64,000 nt of DNA. Origin: an uncultured Clostridia bacterium (lineage in GTDB: Bacteria; Bacillota; Clostridia; Oscillospirales; Ruminococcaceae). This document shows positions 1-9,276 of the stretch, in pieces. Below the pieces are notes generated by a model, which saw nothing but the letters and a program-made list of their open reading frames with translations, searched no databases and was not told where the DNA came from. Position numbers and translations under genes: made by a program. The stretch is from positions 124,001 to 188,000 of the forward strand of contig CANDVA010000002.1 in the NCBI GenBank assembly GCA_947389015.1, written 5' to 3'. The stretch's first letter is position 1. The number at the start of each line of letters is the position of its first letter.

Positions 1-735
1 CATTTGCGACATTTGCGGCATCTGGGGCATTGGCTGTGCCTGAGGCGCGGGAGCCGGAGCCGGTGTCGCCGCAGGTGCGGGAGTGCTCGCCGCCGTATTT
101 GTCTCTTCCTCCTCGGCAACCGAGAACTTATCGATCATCTTGCCAGAGAGTGTCTTAGCCAGCGGCAATGAAAGCACGGACATGAATTCACTTTCCATTA
201 CTCCGTCAATCGTCAGGCTGAACGTTACCGCAACGACCGTTTCGCCCGCGTCCATTTCGCAGAGATCGCCGAAGCTTGCCTTTTCAATAATGTAGGGGGT
301 AGGAACGGAGATATCCACCGTCATACCAAGCAAATCGGACAACGCAGTCGCCGAAGCGCCCATCATCTGGTTCATGATCTCGCTGACGGCGCTTATGCTC
401 ATCTCATCAAACTCAAAATTGGGGTCAATAACCAGCGGATTGCCCAACAGCTGATTTAAAATAAGCTGAACATCGTTCTGCTTCAAAACCATCATGTTGA
501 GACCCGTAATGCCCTCAACGTATACTATCTTTACGCAGATAGCAGGTTCAAGATTGTCATAATTTAGCTCGTCAACCTTGACTACGTGAACCTGAGGAGT
601 TGTTATCCATACCTTTGCATTAAGCAGCTCAGAAACTGCCGTTGCCGCCGAGCCCATGCTTATATTAAGTATCTCGCCGACCGCGTCAATTTCATACGAG
701 TTAAACTCAATGTTCTCGCCATTTCCGTTAGCCAT
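1..735 (-). CDS. fliY: Flagellar switch protein / CheY-P phosphatase FliY (partial, 3' end beyond window)
   Basis: The frame is open from an ATG at 735 to the window edge (245 codons, no stop), so the C-terminus is missing. It shows two CheC-like halves, each with the E-x-x-N phosphatase signature (E21/N24 and E119/N122). A Pro/Ala/Gln/Met-rich linker (PAPAPAPQAQ type) follows at about residue 210 onward. In Firmicutes FliY this linker leads to a FliN-type C-ring domain, expected just outside the window. The family dephosphorylates CheY-P and forms part of the switch complex with FliM and FliG at the inner membrane. It starts 13 nt after the fliM stop and is the last flagellar gene seen. Both active-site pairs look intact, so phosphatase activity is likely (inference). 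Confidence 0.9.
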   Translation of the reverse strand, partial: MANGNGENIEFNSYEIDAVGEILNISMGSAATAVSELLNAKVWITTPQVHVVKVDELNYDNLEPAICVKIVYVEGITGLNMMVLKQNDVQLILNQLLGNPLVIDPNFEFDEMSISAVSEIMNQMMGASATALSDLLGMTVDISVPTPYIIEKASFGDLCEMDAGETVVAVTFSLTIDGVMESEFMSVLSLPLAKTLSGKMIDKFSVAEEEETNTAASTPAPAATPAPAPAPQAQPMPQMPQMSQM

Positions 736-748
736 CAGTAACTTTACC

Positions 749-1738
749 TCAATTCTCTATAAAATTTTCAACCATTATGGCTTTTTTGTTATTGTATGTG
801 CCCAGCTTGCCATCACACCAATCTCTTTCGCCAACCCTGACCAAAATATTCTCGCTGATCCTTTTATCAAGCGGGATAACATCGTTAACTTGAAGTGTAA
901 GTACCTCGTACATATCCAGATTTATTTCTCCCAAGATCGCCTTTACGACAAGATCTGTTGTGCTGATACCCGTCATAATGCTGTCGCGGCGCTCCTGCTC
1001 ACGGGCGGCGTCGGTCTTTCTGCGAGTTCCGGAATATCTTGGAATAAACTTGCTCATAATCTCGTCAAGATTTATCGCGGGAATACATACGGAAACTATT
1101 GATTTCTGATTATTTATCTCAACCTCAAGGGCTACGATTATTACCGTATCCTCATGACCGATCGTCTGAACGACTCTGGAATTCGTTTCAATCCCGATAA
1201 GTCTGGGCTCAAGGTCGATATGCGTCAGCCACGGCTCCTTAAGCAAATCAGCAAATGACTTCATTACGTCCGTCATGATCGTGATCTCGATCTCGGTAAA
1301 GTCGCGGCTCGTATCGGAATACTCGCCCTTTCCGCCCAGCAATCGATCGATCATCGTGTATGTAACGGGATTTGATACCTGAACGATTACATCGGTCTCG
1401 CTGATCTCATCGTTCTTGATACCCAAATCCACCATACCCATGATAACGTAATCGGGCAGGGCGTTATTGAACTCATTATAGCGCTGCTCCTCGATATTCA
1501 ACAGGCTAACACGGCAGTACAGCCTGAGCTTACCCGTAAGATACGACGATAGTAATCGCGCGTAATTCTCGAAAATACTTTCAAGTATTTTGATCTGCTC
1601 TTTGGTGAACTTCTTAGGAGCACGGAAATCGTATTCCTTGACTTGCGTCTCCTCTGTTTTCGTAACCACAGGCTCAGCACCCATCGCAACGCTTTTAAGC
1701 ATCTCGTCGATCTGCGCCTGTGTTAATACGTCAGCCAC
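749..1738 (-). CDS. fliM: Flagellar motor switch protein FliM
   Basis: This 329-aa protein has normal family length. The N-terminal segment LTQAQIDEML (residues 5-14) corresponds to the FliM peptide that binds CheY-P. The middle is the CheC-like domain that contacts FliG. The last ~80 residues are the FliN-like domain, with a VxxxIPLxxR-type stretch. The start codon is GTG, supported by an AGGAGG site 8 nt upstream. It lies between motB and fliY. In many Clostridia fliL sits between motB and fliM, and here it does not. Confidence 0.95.
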   Translation of the reverse strand: MADVLTQAQIDEMLKSVAMGAEPVVTKTEETQVKEYDFRAPKKFTKEQIKILESIFENYARLLSSYLTGKLRLYCRVSLLNIEEQRYNEFNNALPDYVIMGMVDLGIKNDEISETDVIVQVSNPVTYTMIDRLLGGKGEYSDTSRDFTEIEITIMTDVMKSFADLLKEPWLTHIDLEPRLIGIETNSRVVQTIGHEDTVIIVALEVEINNQKSIVSVCIPAINLDEIMSKFIPRYSGTRRKTDAAREQERRDSIMTGISTTDLVVKAILGEINLDMYEVLTLQVNDVIPLDKRISENILVRVGERDWCDGKLGTYNNKKAIMVENFIEN

Positions 1739-1761
1739 CGGCTATCCCTCCTGCCTCCATT

Positions 1762-2790
1762 TTATTCGGACTGATCTCCGCCTTCGCCGCCGTCAGCCGC
1801 TGCGCCGCTTTTATCGGAGTCATCCGACGTTATAAACATACTTCCGTCGACAGCGCCCGGACCCATCGTGCCCGCGGACGTCGAACCGTCTCCCTTGAAC
1901 TTATCCTTAATAAACGCGATGACCTTATCGACCGAGCCATCGGGAAGCGTAGAAGGATCCTTACCCGCGTTGGGATTATTGGGATCGAACTCCTCGCCAT
2001 CAATTCCATAGTCATGCTTGATGATGTCCTCCAAAACATCGGAATCCATAGGATCATCAACATCCTTCAGCATAACCAGCTCAACGCGTCTGTTCTGCTG
2101 TCTGCCCTCAACCGTATCATTTGTAGCGAGCGGTTCGGTATTGCCGCAGCCTCTTGTACGGTACTTCTGTTCGTTCACCACCGACGCGCCCATACCCGTA
2201 TGCAGGAAATTCGTGACACTTGCCGCACGCATTGATGACAGTGTCCAGTCGCTTGTCCCGGAAACGGTGTTCGCGGCGGTATGACCGGTGACAGTGAGCG
2301 TCTTTATATGTGAATCCAACGCCTTGAGATAAGGGCTTATCTCAACGATCAATTGCTTGCCCTCGTCCGTCAGCAGAGCTTGATCGGGATTAAACAACAC
2401 AGCGGAATTAAAGCGAAGCGTAAAATACGCGGCGCTGTTCTCTATCGAAACATTATCACCGAGATTGTTGCTATCGATAAACTCGGCAAGATACTGATAC
2501 AACTCGTCAAAGCTCTGCGGCATCGTTCCGTCGCCGCCTGCATGCGTCGGGTCATCCGTTATGCCGCCGTTGCTTTCCACACTGGGATCGGCAGGCGCTG
2601 CAACGATAGGATTTACAAACTTTCCGCGCATCTGGAATGCTTGATACACGTACTGGAGCTTTGTTTCATCCAGGTTTGAGCACGCAAACAGCAATACGAA
2701 GAACGTAAGCAAAAGCGTAACCATGTCGGCATACGTATTAAGCCATTCTTGAGTATTACCCTCTTCTTGTTTAGGCGGTAATTTTGCCAT
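1762..2790 (-). CDS. motB: Flagellar motor stator protein MotB (OmpA-family, with acidic C-terminal extension)
   Basis: This 342-aa stator subunit has a short cytoplasmic N-terminus. One membrane helix follows (about residues 23-42), preceded by WLNTYADM with the proton-binding Asp at D22. The periplasmic peptidoglycan-binding OmpA domain comes next, with TVTGHT at about residue 168 and a typical RxxxVxxxL helix. About 100 residues beyond the OmpA domain are rich in Asp/Gly/Ser, which makes the protein longer than most MotB. The adjacent motA encodes its partner. The ATG follows an AGAGGTG site. An extended -10 promoter lies just upstream, so motB-fliM-fliY can probably be transcribed separately. 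Confidence 0.93.
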   Translation of the reverse strand: MAKLPPKQEEGNTQEWLNTYADMVTLLLTFFVLLFACSNLDETKLQYVYQAFQMRGKFVNPIVAAPADPSVESNGGITDDPTHAGGDGTMPQSFDELYQYLAEFIDSNNLGDNVSIENSAAYFTLRFNSAVLFNPDQALLTDEGKQLIVEISPYLKALDSHIKTLTVTGHTAANTVSGTSDWTLSSMRAASVTNFLHTGMGASVVNEQKYRTRGCGNTEPLATNDTVEGRQQNRRVELVMLKDVDDPMDSDVLEDIIKHDYGIDGEEFDPNNPNAGKDPSTLPDGSVDKVIAFIKDKFKGDGSTSAGTMGPGAVDGSMFITSDDSDKSGAAADGGEGGDQSE

Positions 2791-2832
2791 AGGTCAGCAC
2801 CTCTTTCCGAAAACATAACTACCCATTGAATA

Positions 2833-2861
2833 ATTATATCACAAATTCGCACAAAATGCAA
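2833..2861 (-). promoter_or_regulatory. Internal SigA-type promoter before motB
   Basis: On the minus strand a perfect TATAAT (2833-2838), preceded by TGA (extended -10), lies 17 nt from a weak -35 TTGCAT (2856-2861). It sits in the AT-rich 163-nt gap between motA and motB, the largest gap inside the flagellar operon. It would drive motB-fliM-fliY independently of the flgB promoter. Confidence 0.65.
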
Positions 2862-2953
2862 ATACTTTTTTTACTTTTTTTTATGTAAACGATATTATTA
2901 TGAAAATTATACAAAACAACTATCCCTAAGACGGCAGTTTTGTGGTTTTGTGG

Positions 2954-3754
2954 TTATTTCTTGTCCGAAGCATGCTGGCTCTTGGGGAGCATAAACTCCA
3001 GTTTCTCCTGGATATATCTCGGGTTGGAGCCTCCCGCTATCGCGAGCACGCCCTCCTCGATTATCTGCATACACAGAAGCTCGTCCTCGTGAAGGTTTTT
3101 GAGCGCCATTCCGATAGGCGCAAAGATTACGTTAGCGAAAAGTGAGCCGTAAAATGTTGTGATAAGCGCCGTTGCCATACCGACTGTCAGCGCCGCAGGA
3201 TTTGTCAGGTCGACACTCGCAAGCATATTGATAAGTCCAATCAGAGTACCCAACATACCGAAAGCGGGGAAGATCGAAACTCCCTTTTCAAAGAACGCTC
3301 GCCCCTGCTCGTGACGCTCGCACATAAACATTATCGTATCGTCCAGCATTCCGCGAACCTTTTCGGGGTCGTTCGCGTCGACGATCATCATCAGGCTGGA
3401 CTTCATGAACGGATCCTGACACTGGTTCGCGCTCTCTTCAAGCGCCAGCAGACCTCTTGTACGTGCGACCTGCGCATAATCTACGATCTCCGAGATGTAC
3501 TTCGTCGGATCGTACTTCTTGGGCTTGATAGCCATTCCGAGACGCTTGCCCACGCCCTTCAGATAAGACAGCGGGAACGACGCAATCAAACAGCCTAACG
3601 TACCGCCTATGGTAATTGCCAAAGACTGAACCTCGACGAAGTTCATTATTGCGCCCGCGTCAACACTCGCCGAGCCGTTTTCCATTTTGAAAATAATACC
3701 GAAAATGACCAGTCCGAACGAAAGAACCCATCCTATAATAAGTGATAAATTCAA
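2954..3754 (-). CDS. motA: Flagellar motor stator protein MotA
   Basis: This 266-aa protein has the MotA/ExbB family layout. Two N-terminal membrane helices (residues ~5-22 and ~37-60) precede a large cytoplasmic loop carrying ARTRGLLALE (about residue 95), the charged patch that touches FliG. Two C-terminal helices follow, with the Pro-containing GTLIGLINML segment and ATALITTFYG. It forms the proton channel with MotB and powers rotation. The order flbD-motA-motB is common in Clostridia. Confidence 0.95.
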   Translation of the reverse strand: MNLSLIIGWVLSFGLVIFGIIFKMENGSASVDAGAIMNFVEVQSLAITIGGTLGCLIASFPLSYLKGVGKRLGMAIKPKKYDPTKYISEIVDYAQVARTRGLLALEESANQCQDPFMKSSLMMIVDANDPEKVRGMLDDTIMFMCERHEQGRAFFEKGVSIFPAFGMLGTLIGLINMLASVDLTNPAALTVGMATALITTFYGSLFANVIFAPIGMALKNLHEDELLCMQIIEEGVLAIAGGSNPRYIQEKLEFMLPKSQHASDKK

Positions 3755-3826
3755 AACATATCCCTCACTTCTGTGTTTTAATATGCGATTTATTTGCTCT
3801 CGGCGAATCCGTTCGCCAAGGGATCT

Positions 3827-4051
3827 TTATGTCAAAGGCTCATTGTCTTTGCCGCGCCAATGCAGACGCGCCTTTCTCTGAAGCCTGCTATTTTCAAAAA
3901 TTTTATTTTGCAGCTCCTTCATGCTTTCGCGCACGATATAGCTGTGCCCGTTTTCAAGAACAATGACTGTGTCGGGCGTTTCGTTTACGGTCTCGATAAG
4001 CTCCTCGTTGAGCATGAACGTTTTGCCGTCAAGCTTTGTTAAAAATATCAT
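3827..4051 (-). CDS. flbD: FlbD family flagellar protein
   Basis: This 74-aa soluble protein begins MIFLTKLDG and contains LNEELIETVNETPDTVI, the pattern of Firmicutes/spirochaete FlbD (about 60-80 aa). The function is not firmly established. It is nearly always encoded between flgE and motA, as here. The C-terminus is unusually basic (RLQRKARLHWRGK). It follows flgE after an 84-nt gap holding a strong hairpin. Confidence 0.85.
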   Translation of the reverse strand: MIFLTKLDGKTFMLNEELIETVNETPDTVIVLENGHSYIVRESMKELQNKIFENSRLQRKARLHWRGKDNEPLT

Positions 4052-4075
4052 ACTACCCTCAAAAATCGGCTCACT

Positions 4076-4101
4076 GCCGCAGACCGCGGTCAGTCTGCGG
4101 C
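4076..4101 (-). terminator. Intercistronic hairpin between flgE and flbD
   Basis: A 9-bp GC-rich stem (GCCGCAGAC / GTCTGCGGC) with an 8-nt loop lies in the flgE-flbD gap. On the minus strand it is followed about 12 nt later by TTTTT. This could be a leaky terminator or a 3' stabilising structure that keeps hook protein mRNA more abundant than the downstream mot mRNA. Confidence 0.5.
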
Positions 4102-4135
4102 GAGCTGATTTACTTATTCAAATTAAGCCGTTGGA

Positions 4136-6175
4136 TTATCTCTTGAGGTTGAGCAGCTCCTCAAGCATCGTATCGGAAACCGTTACGACACGGGAGTTAG
4201 CCTGATAACCTCTCTGAGTGGTGATCATGTTGGTGAATTCGTCCGCGAGGTCTACATTGGACATTTCGAGCGTGCCGTTGAGCACTACGCCCGCGCCGTC
4301 CTGACCCGCGACCGTCAATCTCGGAGCACCGGAGGCTACCGTCTCCGCGAAGTTTGTGCCGCCGACCTTAGCAAGACCGTTGGGGTTATCAAACAACGCG
4401 ATATCGATACGTCCGAATACCATGTAGCCGTGAACAGCGTGATAACCGATTATCGTACCGTCATTCTGGATAGTAAGGTCGGTTACCGACTTCAAGGGCT
4501 GCTCGTCACCGGTACGTCCGTCCTCAAGAGCGAACGTCGACAGCTTCTTTGCGGTCTCGGTGAAGAAAGAGTCCTTGCCTCCCTCGGGAGATACGGAGGG
4601 ATTGCCGCCGAAGAATGCTTTACGAAGACCTGAGTTCCAATTATCGGCAGCGGTTTTCGGATTTGCGGTCACATAATCGGAAGTAGTGGGTTTTGTCTCG
4701 GCTTCATACGTTTCCTCAAAGCTAAAAAATCCGTCGCCATACTCCAAGCCCTCGATATTATCGAAATGCAGAAGCTTATACTCGTTTCCTCTTGCCGCCT
4801 CCACGATCGCCGCGTTGACCTCCGCAATGGTAGAGGTATCGGAAACCGTAATTGTAAGAGTGTTCTCGTCCCAGGATGCCTTTGTCGTACCCATTGTCGA
4901 CGAATAAGCGAAGTTTATTCTGTAAGCGTTTGCGAACTCGCCGGGCTGAACCACCTTAAGGTCATAACCGCCGAGAGCGGGTTTATTGATGCTTGCACCG
5001 GCCATTGGCTTCGCAGCTGTAATAGCCGCGTCTCCCATAAATGCCGCAAGATCTTTGCCGGGTCTCCAGCCTGTGCAGGTTATCTCCTCCGCGGGAGTAT
5101 TGGGATTTGCAGCATTCCAAGTATCAACAGCGGTCGAAATCGCTTTATTGATATCGGTCATCGTTGCGTCCTCGCCGATAGTAATCGACCAGTTTGTACC
5201 GTCATATGTAGCGGTGGTGGTTGTACCTGCCGCTCCGGTTCCCGTCAAAGTAATCGTTCCGGTATATTCCTTATTTTTTGCCGAGAACTTAGCGTACTGA
5301 TATTCGGTAACACCCGTAGTCGCGTTCTCTACTCTGCGAATGAAATCGGCATATGCCTGATCGGTAGTGAAATCAAGATCCTCAACCAAATTGGAAGCTG
5401 CCTTTGCCTCGGGATCGTTGGGAACCTCCTCAAACTCAAACTCTATCTCAACATCGTCGGGAAGATTGATACCGCCCGCCTGAAGCGCCTGATTAACGGC
5501 GTTCTGGAAGTCCTCCTCGGAGCTGTACTGCTTGTTGGGGTTAAAGTAAACCGTCAGAATATTGTTAGCGTAGGTAGCGTAGGGGAACTCAGCCTGCTGG
5601 AAAGAAACCGACATATCGGTGTAATCCGAAGGCGCGGTGACGGAGATAGTAACGTTGGTGCCGTTTACCATTTTTGTTGCGCTCGAAACATTAGCATTGG
5701 TATCGGGAACCACGATCCTGATTATCTCGGAGCTTGCCTGTACGCCGTCGCTGTTGCCGGTAACGCCGAGAACGTGATAGCCGTCGGCATTAAGCAGATA
5801 GCCGTTGTCGTCGATGTAAAAGTCGCCGGCTCTTGTATAACGAATGTTACCTGTGCCGTCCATTACCTGGAAGAAGCCCTCGCCGTCGATCGCCAAGTCG
5901 GTCTTTTTATCGGAGAAAGTAAAACCCGACTGTGTCATATTAGCTGTAACGCTGTTTACCTTAACGCCGTAACCTACCTGTCTGGGGTTTACGCCGCCGA
6001 GGGTCGAAGTTGCCGCCGATGGAGAGCGCTTTGTCTGATAATATACATCCGCAAAGGTCACAACGTCGGTCTTGTAGCCGACAGTGTTTACGTTAGCTAT
6101 ATTGTTACCGATAACGTCCATTCTCTGCTGGTGTGTTTTCAGTCCGGATACGCCGGTATAAAGTGATTTAACCAT
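4136..6175 (-). CDS. flgE: Flagellar hook protein FlgE
   Basis: This 679-aa rod/hook family protein has the conserved N-terminal rod motif LYTGVSGLKTHQQRMDVIGN, followed by NNIANVNTVGYK. Its C-terminal helix reads FTNMITTQRGYQANSRVV. Both ends form the D0/D1 coiled core of the hook. The length is well above the usual 400-450 aa because of a large middle insertion (about residues 180-520) rich in Thr/Ala/Asn. This is likely a surface-exposed D2/D3 expansion. The ATG follows a GGAGGTC site. The neighbours flgD, the TIGR02530-type gene and fliK are its capping and length-control partners. Confidence 0.94.
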   Translation of the reverse strand: MVKSLYTGVSGLKTHQQRMDVIGNNIANVNTVGYKTDVVTFADVYYQTKRSPSAATSTLGGVNPRQVGYGVKVNSVTANMTQSGFTFSDKKTDLAIDGEGFFQVMDGTGNIRYTRAGDFYIDDNGYLLNADGYHVLGVTGNSDGVQASSEIIRIVVPDTNANVSSATKMVNGTNVTISVTAPSDYTDMSVSFQQAEFPYATYANNILTVYFNPNKQYSSEEDFQNAVNQALQAGGINLPDDVEIEFEFEEVPNDPEAKAASNLVEDLDFTTDQAYADFIRRVENATTGVTEYQYAKFSAKNKEYTGTITLTGTGAAGTTTTATYDGTNWSITIGEDATMTDINKAISTAVDTWNAANPNTPAEEITCTGWRPGKDLAAFMGDAAITAAKPMAGASINKPALGGYDLKVVQPGEFANAYRINFAYSSTMGTTKASWDENTLTITVSDTSTIAEVNAAIVEAARGNEYKLLHFDNIEGLEYGDGFFSFEETYEAETKPTTSDYVTANPKTAADNWNSGLRKAFFGGNPSVSPEGGKDSFFTETAKKLSTFALEDGRTGDEQPLKSVTDLTIQNDGTIIGYHAVHGYMVFGRIDIALFDNPNGLAKVGGTNFAETVASGAPRLTVAGQDGAGVVLNGTLEMSNVDLADEFTNMITTQRGYQANSRVVTVSDTMLEELLNLKR

Positions 6176-6285
6176 TTAGTTTGACCTCCAAATTTAAATA
6201 TGTGTTCTTCCGTGAGCGGAGCTTCAGTCGCAAGCCCCGCAATGAATTCCCGAAGGTCCGTTCATAAGTATGAACGCTTAAACGT

Positions 6286-6696
6286 TCATACGATCACGGT
6301 AGAATCAATGTTAGTGAATATGTTACCCTGCAATTCCTCCTGCGGAATCGTGGTAATAACCTTGTTGTTCTTCACGCTCACAATAAACGCGTTCATGTCC
6401 ACAAGAACCAAGGTCTCGCTGCTGCCCTTGTCGGCAGCTATCTCAACACCCTTGTTAAGCCTCTCGAGGGTATTTCCCTCGGTAATGTCTATGCTGCGTT
6501 CGGAAAGACGCTGCATTGCGTGTTTCGTGAACTCCACACCCTGCTTTTCGTCGATCTTCTTTTGCAGCGCCGCCGCAAAGCTCTCGCCGTTTTCCTCGGG
6601 GAGATTATTTGTCTGTGTGACATTTCCCGTGCTTATAGGGTTTCCGGTGGTAACGCTGATTTGATTGCGAAGCGCCAAATACTCGCTTATCAGCAT
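6286..6696 (-). CDS. TIGR02530-type small flagellar operon protein
   Basis: This 136-aa protein has the signature of the flagellar operon protein found between flgD and flgE in Firmicutes. The central EFTKHAMQRLSERSID segment matches, as does the C-terminal half ending with LVDMNAFIVSVKNNKVITT. The exact role is unknown; hook assembly is assumed from its position. A perfect 8-bp inverted repeat (6259-6276, CGTTCATA arms) lies directly after its stop codon, before flgE. Confidence 0.85.
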   Translation of the reverse strand: MLISEYLALRNQISVTTGNPISTGNVTQTNNLPEENGESFAAALQKKIDEKQGVEFTKHAMQRLSERSIDITEGNTLERLNKGVEIAADKGSSETLVLVDMNAFIVSVKNNKVITTIPQEELQGNIFTNIDSTVIV

Positions 6697-6723
6697 TTTA
6701 AGCCTCCTTGCTTATAAATAGGT

Positions 6724-7539
6724 TTATGCCTCGGGGTTACCGTTGATCGCTTCATCGAGATCTTCGATCTCGCCCTTGCCGTCAACTTCCTTGTCGTCAA
6801 CTTCGTTATCCTCATCAGACGGTAACTTGCCCGCGTCTACCTTATCGCCGCCCTCGCTGTCATCGGGTTCTTGAACCCATGTTGCAATAGTAGCCTCGGT
6901 GATGTTCTCCAAAGGAGACTCAACCGTCCATTTGCCGTCGGGATCTATAACGACCGCCGTGATCTTTCCGTCCTTGACCTTAATGGAATCGATAAGACCG
7001 GATTTTGTACCGCTGTCGCCTACCTTGATCGTCACGTACATTCCAACCATGCCCGCAGCTCTCGCGATGCTGTCCGCAAGACCGTTCGAGGTAACGCCGC
7101 CTGATGTATCCGCGCTCGCCTTGTCCTTGACCGCCGTGATCTTCTTGATGTCGAAGTCAACGCCGTCGATCCTTACCGTGTAGCTGTTGTTTGTCTGGGT
7201 TACCGACTCGACAACGCCTGTCTTTGAAACAAGCTCCGTGCCGTCCATCTTTGAACCCGTCGCGACCTTGCCTACCAGAGTCGCCGCGTAATTCGCCATC
7301 GCGAACTTACTTGAATCCTGCGCGTAGGTCAACTGAGTGAACTGCGCAAGCTGAGCGATAAAATCGGTATTTGAGGTTGGCTCCAGCGGATCCTGATTAG
7401 TCATTTCGGCAACCATAAGGTTCAGGAATGTTTCGGAGTTTACAAGCTCGTCGGTAGAGTCCTTATACTTGTTTCTGTACTTCTCATAATTGGCTTTCAT
7501 CTGATCCGAAGACGAAAGTACGCCCGGAATATCTGCCAT
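6724..7539 (-). CDS. flgD: Flagellar hook-capping protein FlgD
   Basis: This 271-aa protein carries the conserved N-terminal hook-cap segment NSETFLNLMVAEMTNQDPL with DFIAQLAQFTQL (residues ~33-70). A FlgD tudor/FnIII-like beta region follows (about 95-200). The last ~45 residues are a strongly acidic tail (EDNEVDDKEVDG). FlgD caps the growing hook and is secreted before FlgE. It lies between fliK and the TIGR02530-type gene. Confidence 0.92.
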   Translation of the reverse strand: MADIPGVLSSSDQMKANYEKYRNKYKDSTDELVNSETFLNLMVAEMTNQDPLEPTSNTDFIAQLAQFTQLTYAQDSSKFAMANYAATLVGKVATGSKMDGTELVSKTGVVESVTQTNNSYTVRIDGVDFDIKKITAVKDKASADTSGGVTSNGLADSIARAAGMVGMYVTIKVGDSGTKSGLIDSIKVKDGKITAVVIDPDGKWTVESPLENITEATIATWVQEPDDSEGGDKVDAGKLPSDEDNEVDDKEVDGKGEIEDLDEAINGNPEA

Positions 7540-7570
7540 GTGAATTCCTCCTTTTCAATAAACTTTCAGC

Positions 7571-9220
7571 TTACATAGAAGCTATGATCTCCGCGAACGA
7601 TGACTTGTCGTCGGAATTATCCTCCGCGCCGTTATCATCATTGCGATAGTATGGGTTCTTGCTGCTGCCGTTGTAGTCCTGCGCCAGAGTTTCCTGCTGC
7701 CGCTCGTTGACTGTCTGCCAGCTTTCGAGACTAACTCCGTTGGAACGCAGATTGCTCTGCATAAGCTCGCTGTTCTGCTCGATAATGCGCTGGGTTCTCG
7801 CGTTCTCCGCCGCGATCGTAACGGATATCGCTCCGTCAGCCGCCTTGGTGAGCTTGACCGTGATCTTTCCGAGTTCCTCGGGATTGAGCACCAGACTGTA
7901 CTCGGTCTTGTCGTCGTTCTCGGTGACCGCCTTTTCGACCAGCTTTACTGTCTGATTGATGATCTCGCTAGGGCGAACCTCGATCTCGGTTCCGTCCGCT
8001 TTTCTGAGAACTATCGGCGAATCCGCGTTAAGCGGCTGTGCCGTATGCTCGGGCTTAACCTCGAACTCCTCGACGGGCTTTGCCGCCTTAGCCTTGGCGT
8101 TCTTGAGCATTTCAAGCTCCTCGGTTGCCGACTTTACGCGTTCCGGACGACCTTCTGCCGTCTTCGGCGCTTCGTCAGCCGTCTTGTCGAGCTGCTGCGC
8201 GTCTTCGTTTCGTGTAACGACTTTAACGGCAACAGGCTCCTCGACCTCCTGCTGTTGAACAGCATTTTCCGCGATCTCGGGCTTTTCGGTCTTTACCGTT
8301 TTTACGGTAAACTCCTCAACGGGGATTGTCTGCTGTGCCGCTACTTCCGCGGTCTGCTCGTTCTGCGACGCCGACGCCTGAACTGTTATCGGTTGCTCAG
8401 CGGGCATCACGATTTCTGTCTCGGTTTTCGGAATCTCAACGGTCTGTACCGCGTTCACCTCAACGTCCTGCGGAATTGCCTCGGGTACGTCCGCATTGCC
8501 GCTCGGTACGAACAAATCAACATTCGGAACGACCTCTGCCGTTTCTTCAACGTTCTCCTGTCCCTCCGTAACCGTTTCGACAAGATTGTCGATAAGCTCC
8601 GCGAAAAGTTCTCCGTCGGTCTCGTTATGCTCCTCTGCGGTCACAATGGACGGAAGAGTTTCGGTCTCGTCAATCGGCTCGCAAATGCCGTCGAGTATCG
8701 TTACCTTGTTCTCGTCCTCGCGCTCGTTATGCTTCTCAATGATCTGATAAAGCTCCATGAGCATTGAGTTGGACAGCTCCTGCTGGAACGCCTGCTCTGC
8801 CGCTACCGCCTGCACTGCGTCAAAAGTCTGATCCCGATCCTCATCGTCCTCGCCGTCCTTGTTGAACTCACCGGACTTTCTCATCAGCATAAGAAGCTTC
8901 ATCAATTCCGAAGTAAGCTTATCTGCCGGAATATCTTTGATACTTACCTCGCCCTTGAGTACCATTGTCGCAAGCTCACGCGGATCATCGGGAAGCACAA
9001 GAAAATCATTCTCCGCAGCCTCCCCGCTGTTTGACGTATCAAGCTTTACAGCGCCGACCGCCACCGCTGATACATCTGCCTTTGCATCGCCTATGTCGCT
9101 CAACAGCTGCGCAAACATTCCCGCCTGATCCTCCGCCATATCCGCCATTCTCTGGGGAAGCGCCGCATCGGATATCATGAAATCTGCCCGCATACTGCTC
9201 GAGTTCATAGATACTGCCAT
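7571..9220 (-). CDS. fliK: Flagellar hook-length control protein FliK
   Basis: This 549-aa protein has a long, low-complexity Glu/Val/Ala/Pro-rich N-terminus and middle, as expected for the ruler region. A conserved C-terminal domain starts at about residue 440, with the hallmark LNPEELGKITVKL. In the family this domain binds FlhB and switches export from hook to filament substrates. The order fliJ-fliK-flgD supports the call. Confidence 0.9.
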   Translation of the reverse strand: MAVSMNSSSMRADFMISDAALPQRMADMAEDQAGMFAQLLSDIGDAKADVSAVAVGAVKLDTSNSGEAAENDFLVLPDDPRELATMVLKGEVSIKDIPADKLTSELMKLLMLMRKSGEFNKDGEDDEDRDQTFDAVQAVAAEQAFQQELSNSMLMELYQIIEKHNEREDENKVTILDGICEPIDETETLPSIVTAEEHNETDGELFAELIDNLVETVTEGQENVEETAEVVPNVDLFVPSGNADVPEAIPQDVEVNAVQTVEIPKTETEIVMPAEQPITVQASASQNEQTAEVAAQQTIPVEEFTVKTVKTEKPEIAENAVQQQEVEEPVAVKVVTRNEDAQQLDKTADEAPKTAEGRPERVKSATEELEMLKNAKAKAAKPVEEFEVKPEHTAQPLNADSPIVLRKADGTEIEVRPSEIINQTVKLVEKAVTENDDKTEYSLVLNPEELGKITVKLTKAADGAISVTIAAENARTQRIIEQNSELMQSNLRSNGVSLESWQTVNERQQETLAQDYNGSSKNPYYRNDDNGAEDNSDDKSSFAEIIASM

Positions 9221-9276
9221 TCTTTCACCTCCTAATCAAAAAATTTTATATATCAAGGCTTGCGCCGTTGATAACT

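Noticed and set aside
4766-6166. Long plus-strand open frame (466 codons) opposite flgE
   Set aside because: It is fully antisense to a clear hook protein. It encodes Cys/Arg-rich sequence without any family motif and lacks a ribosome site; a composition shadow.
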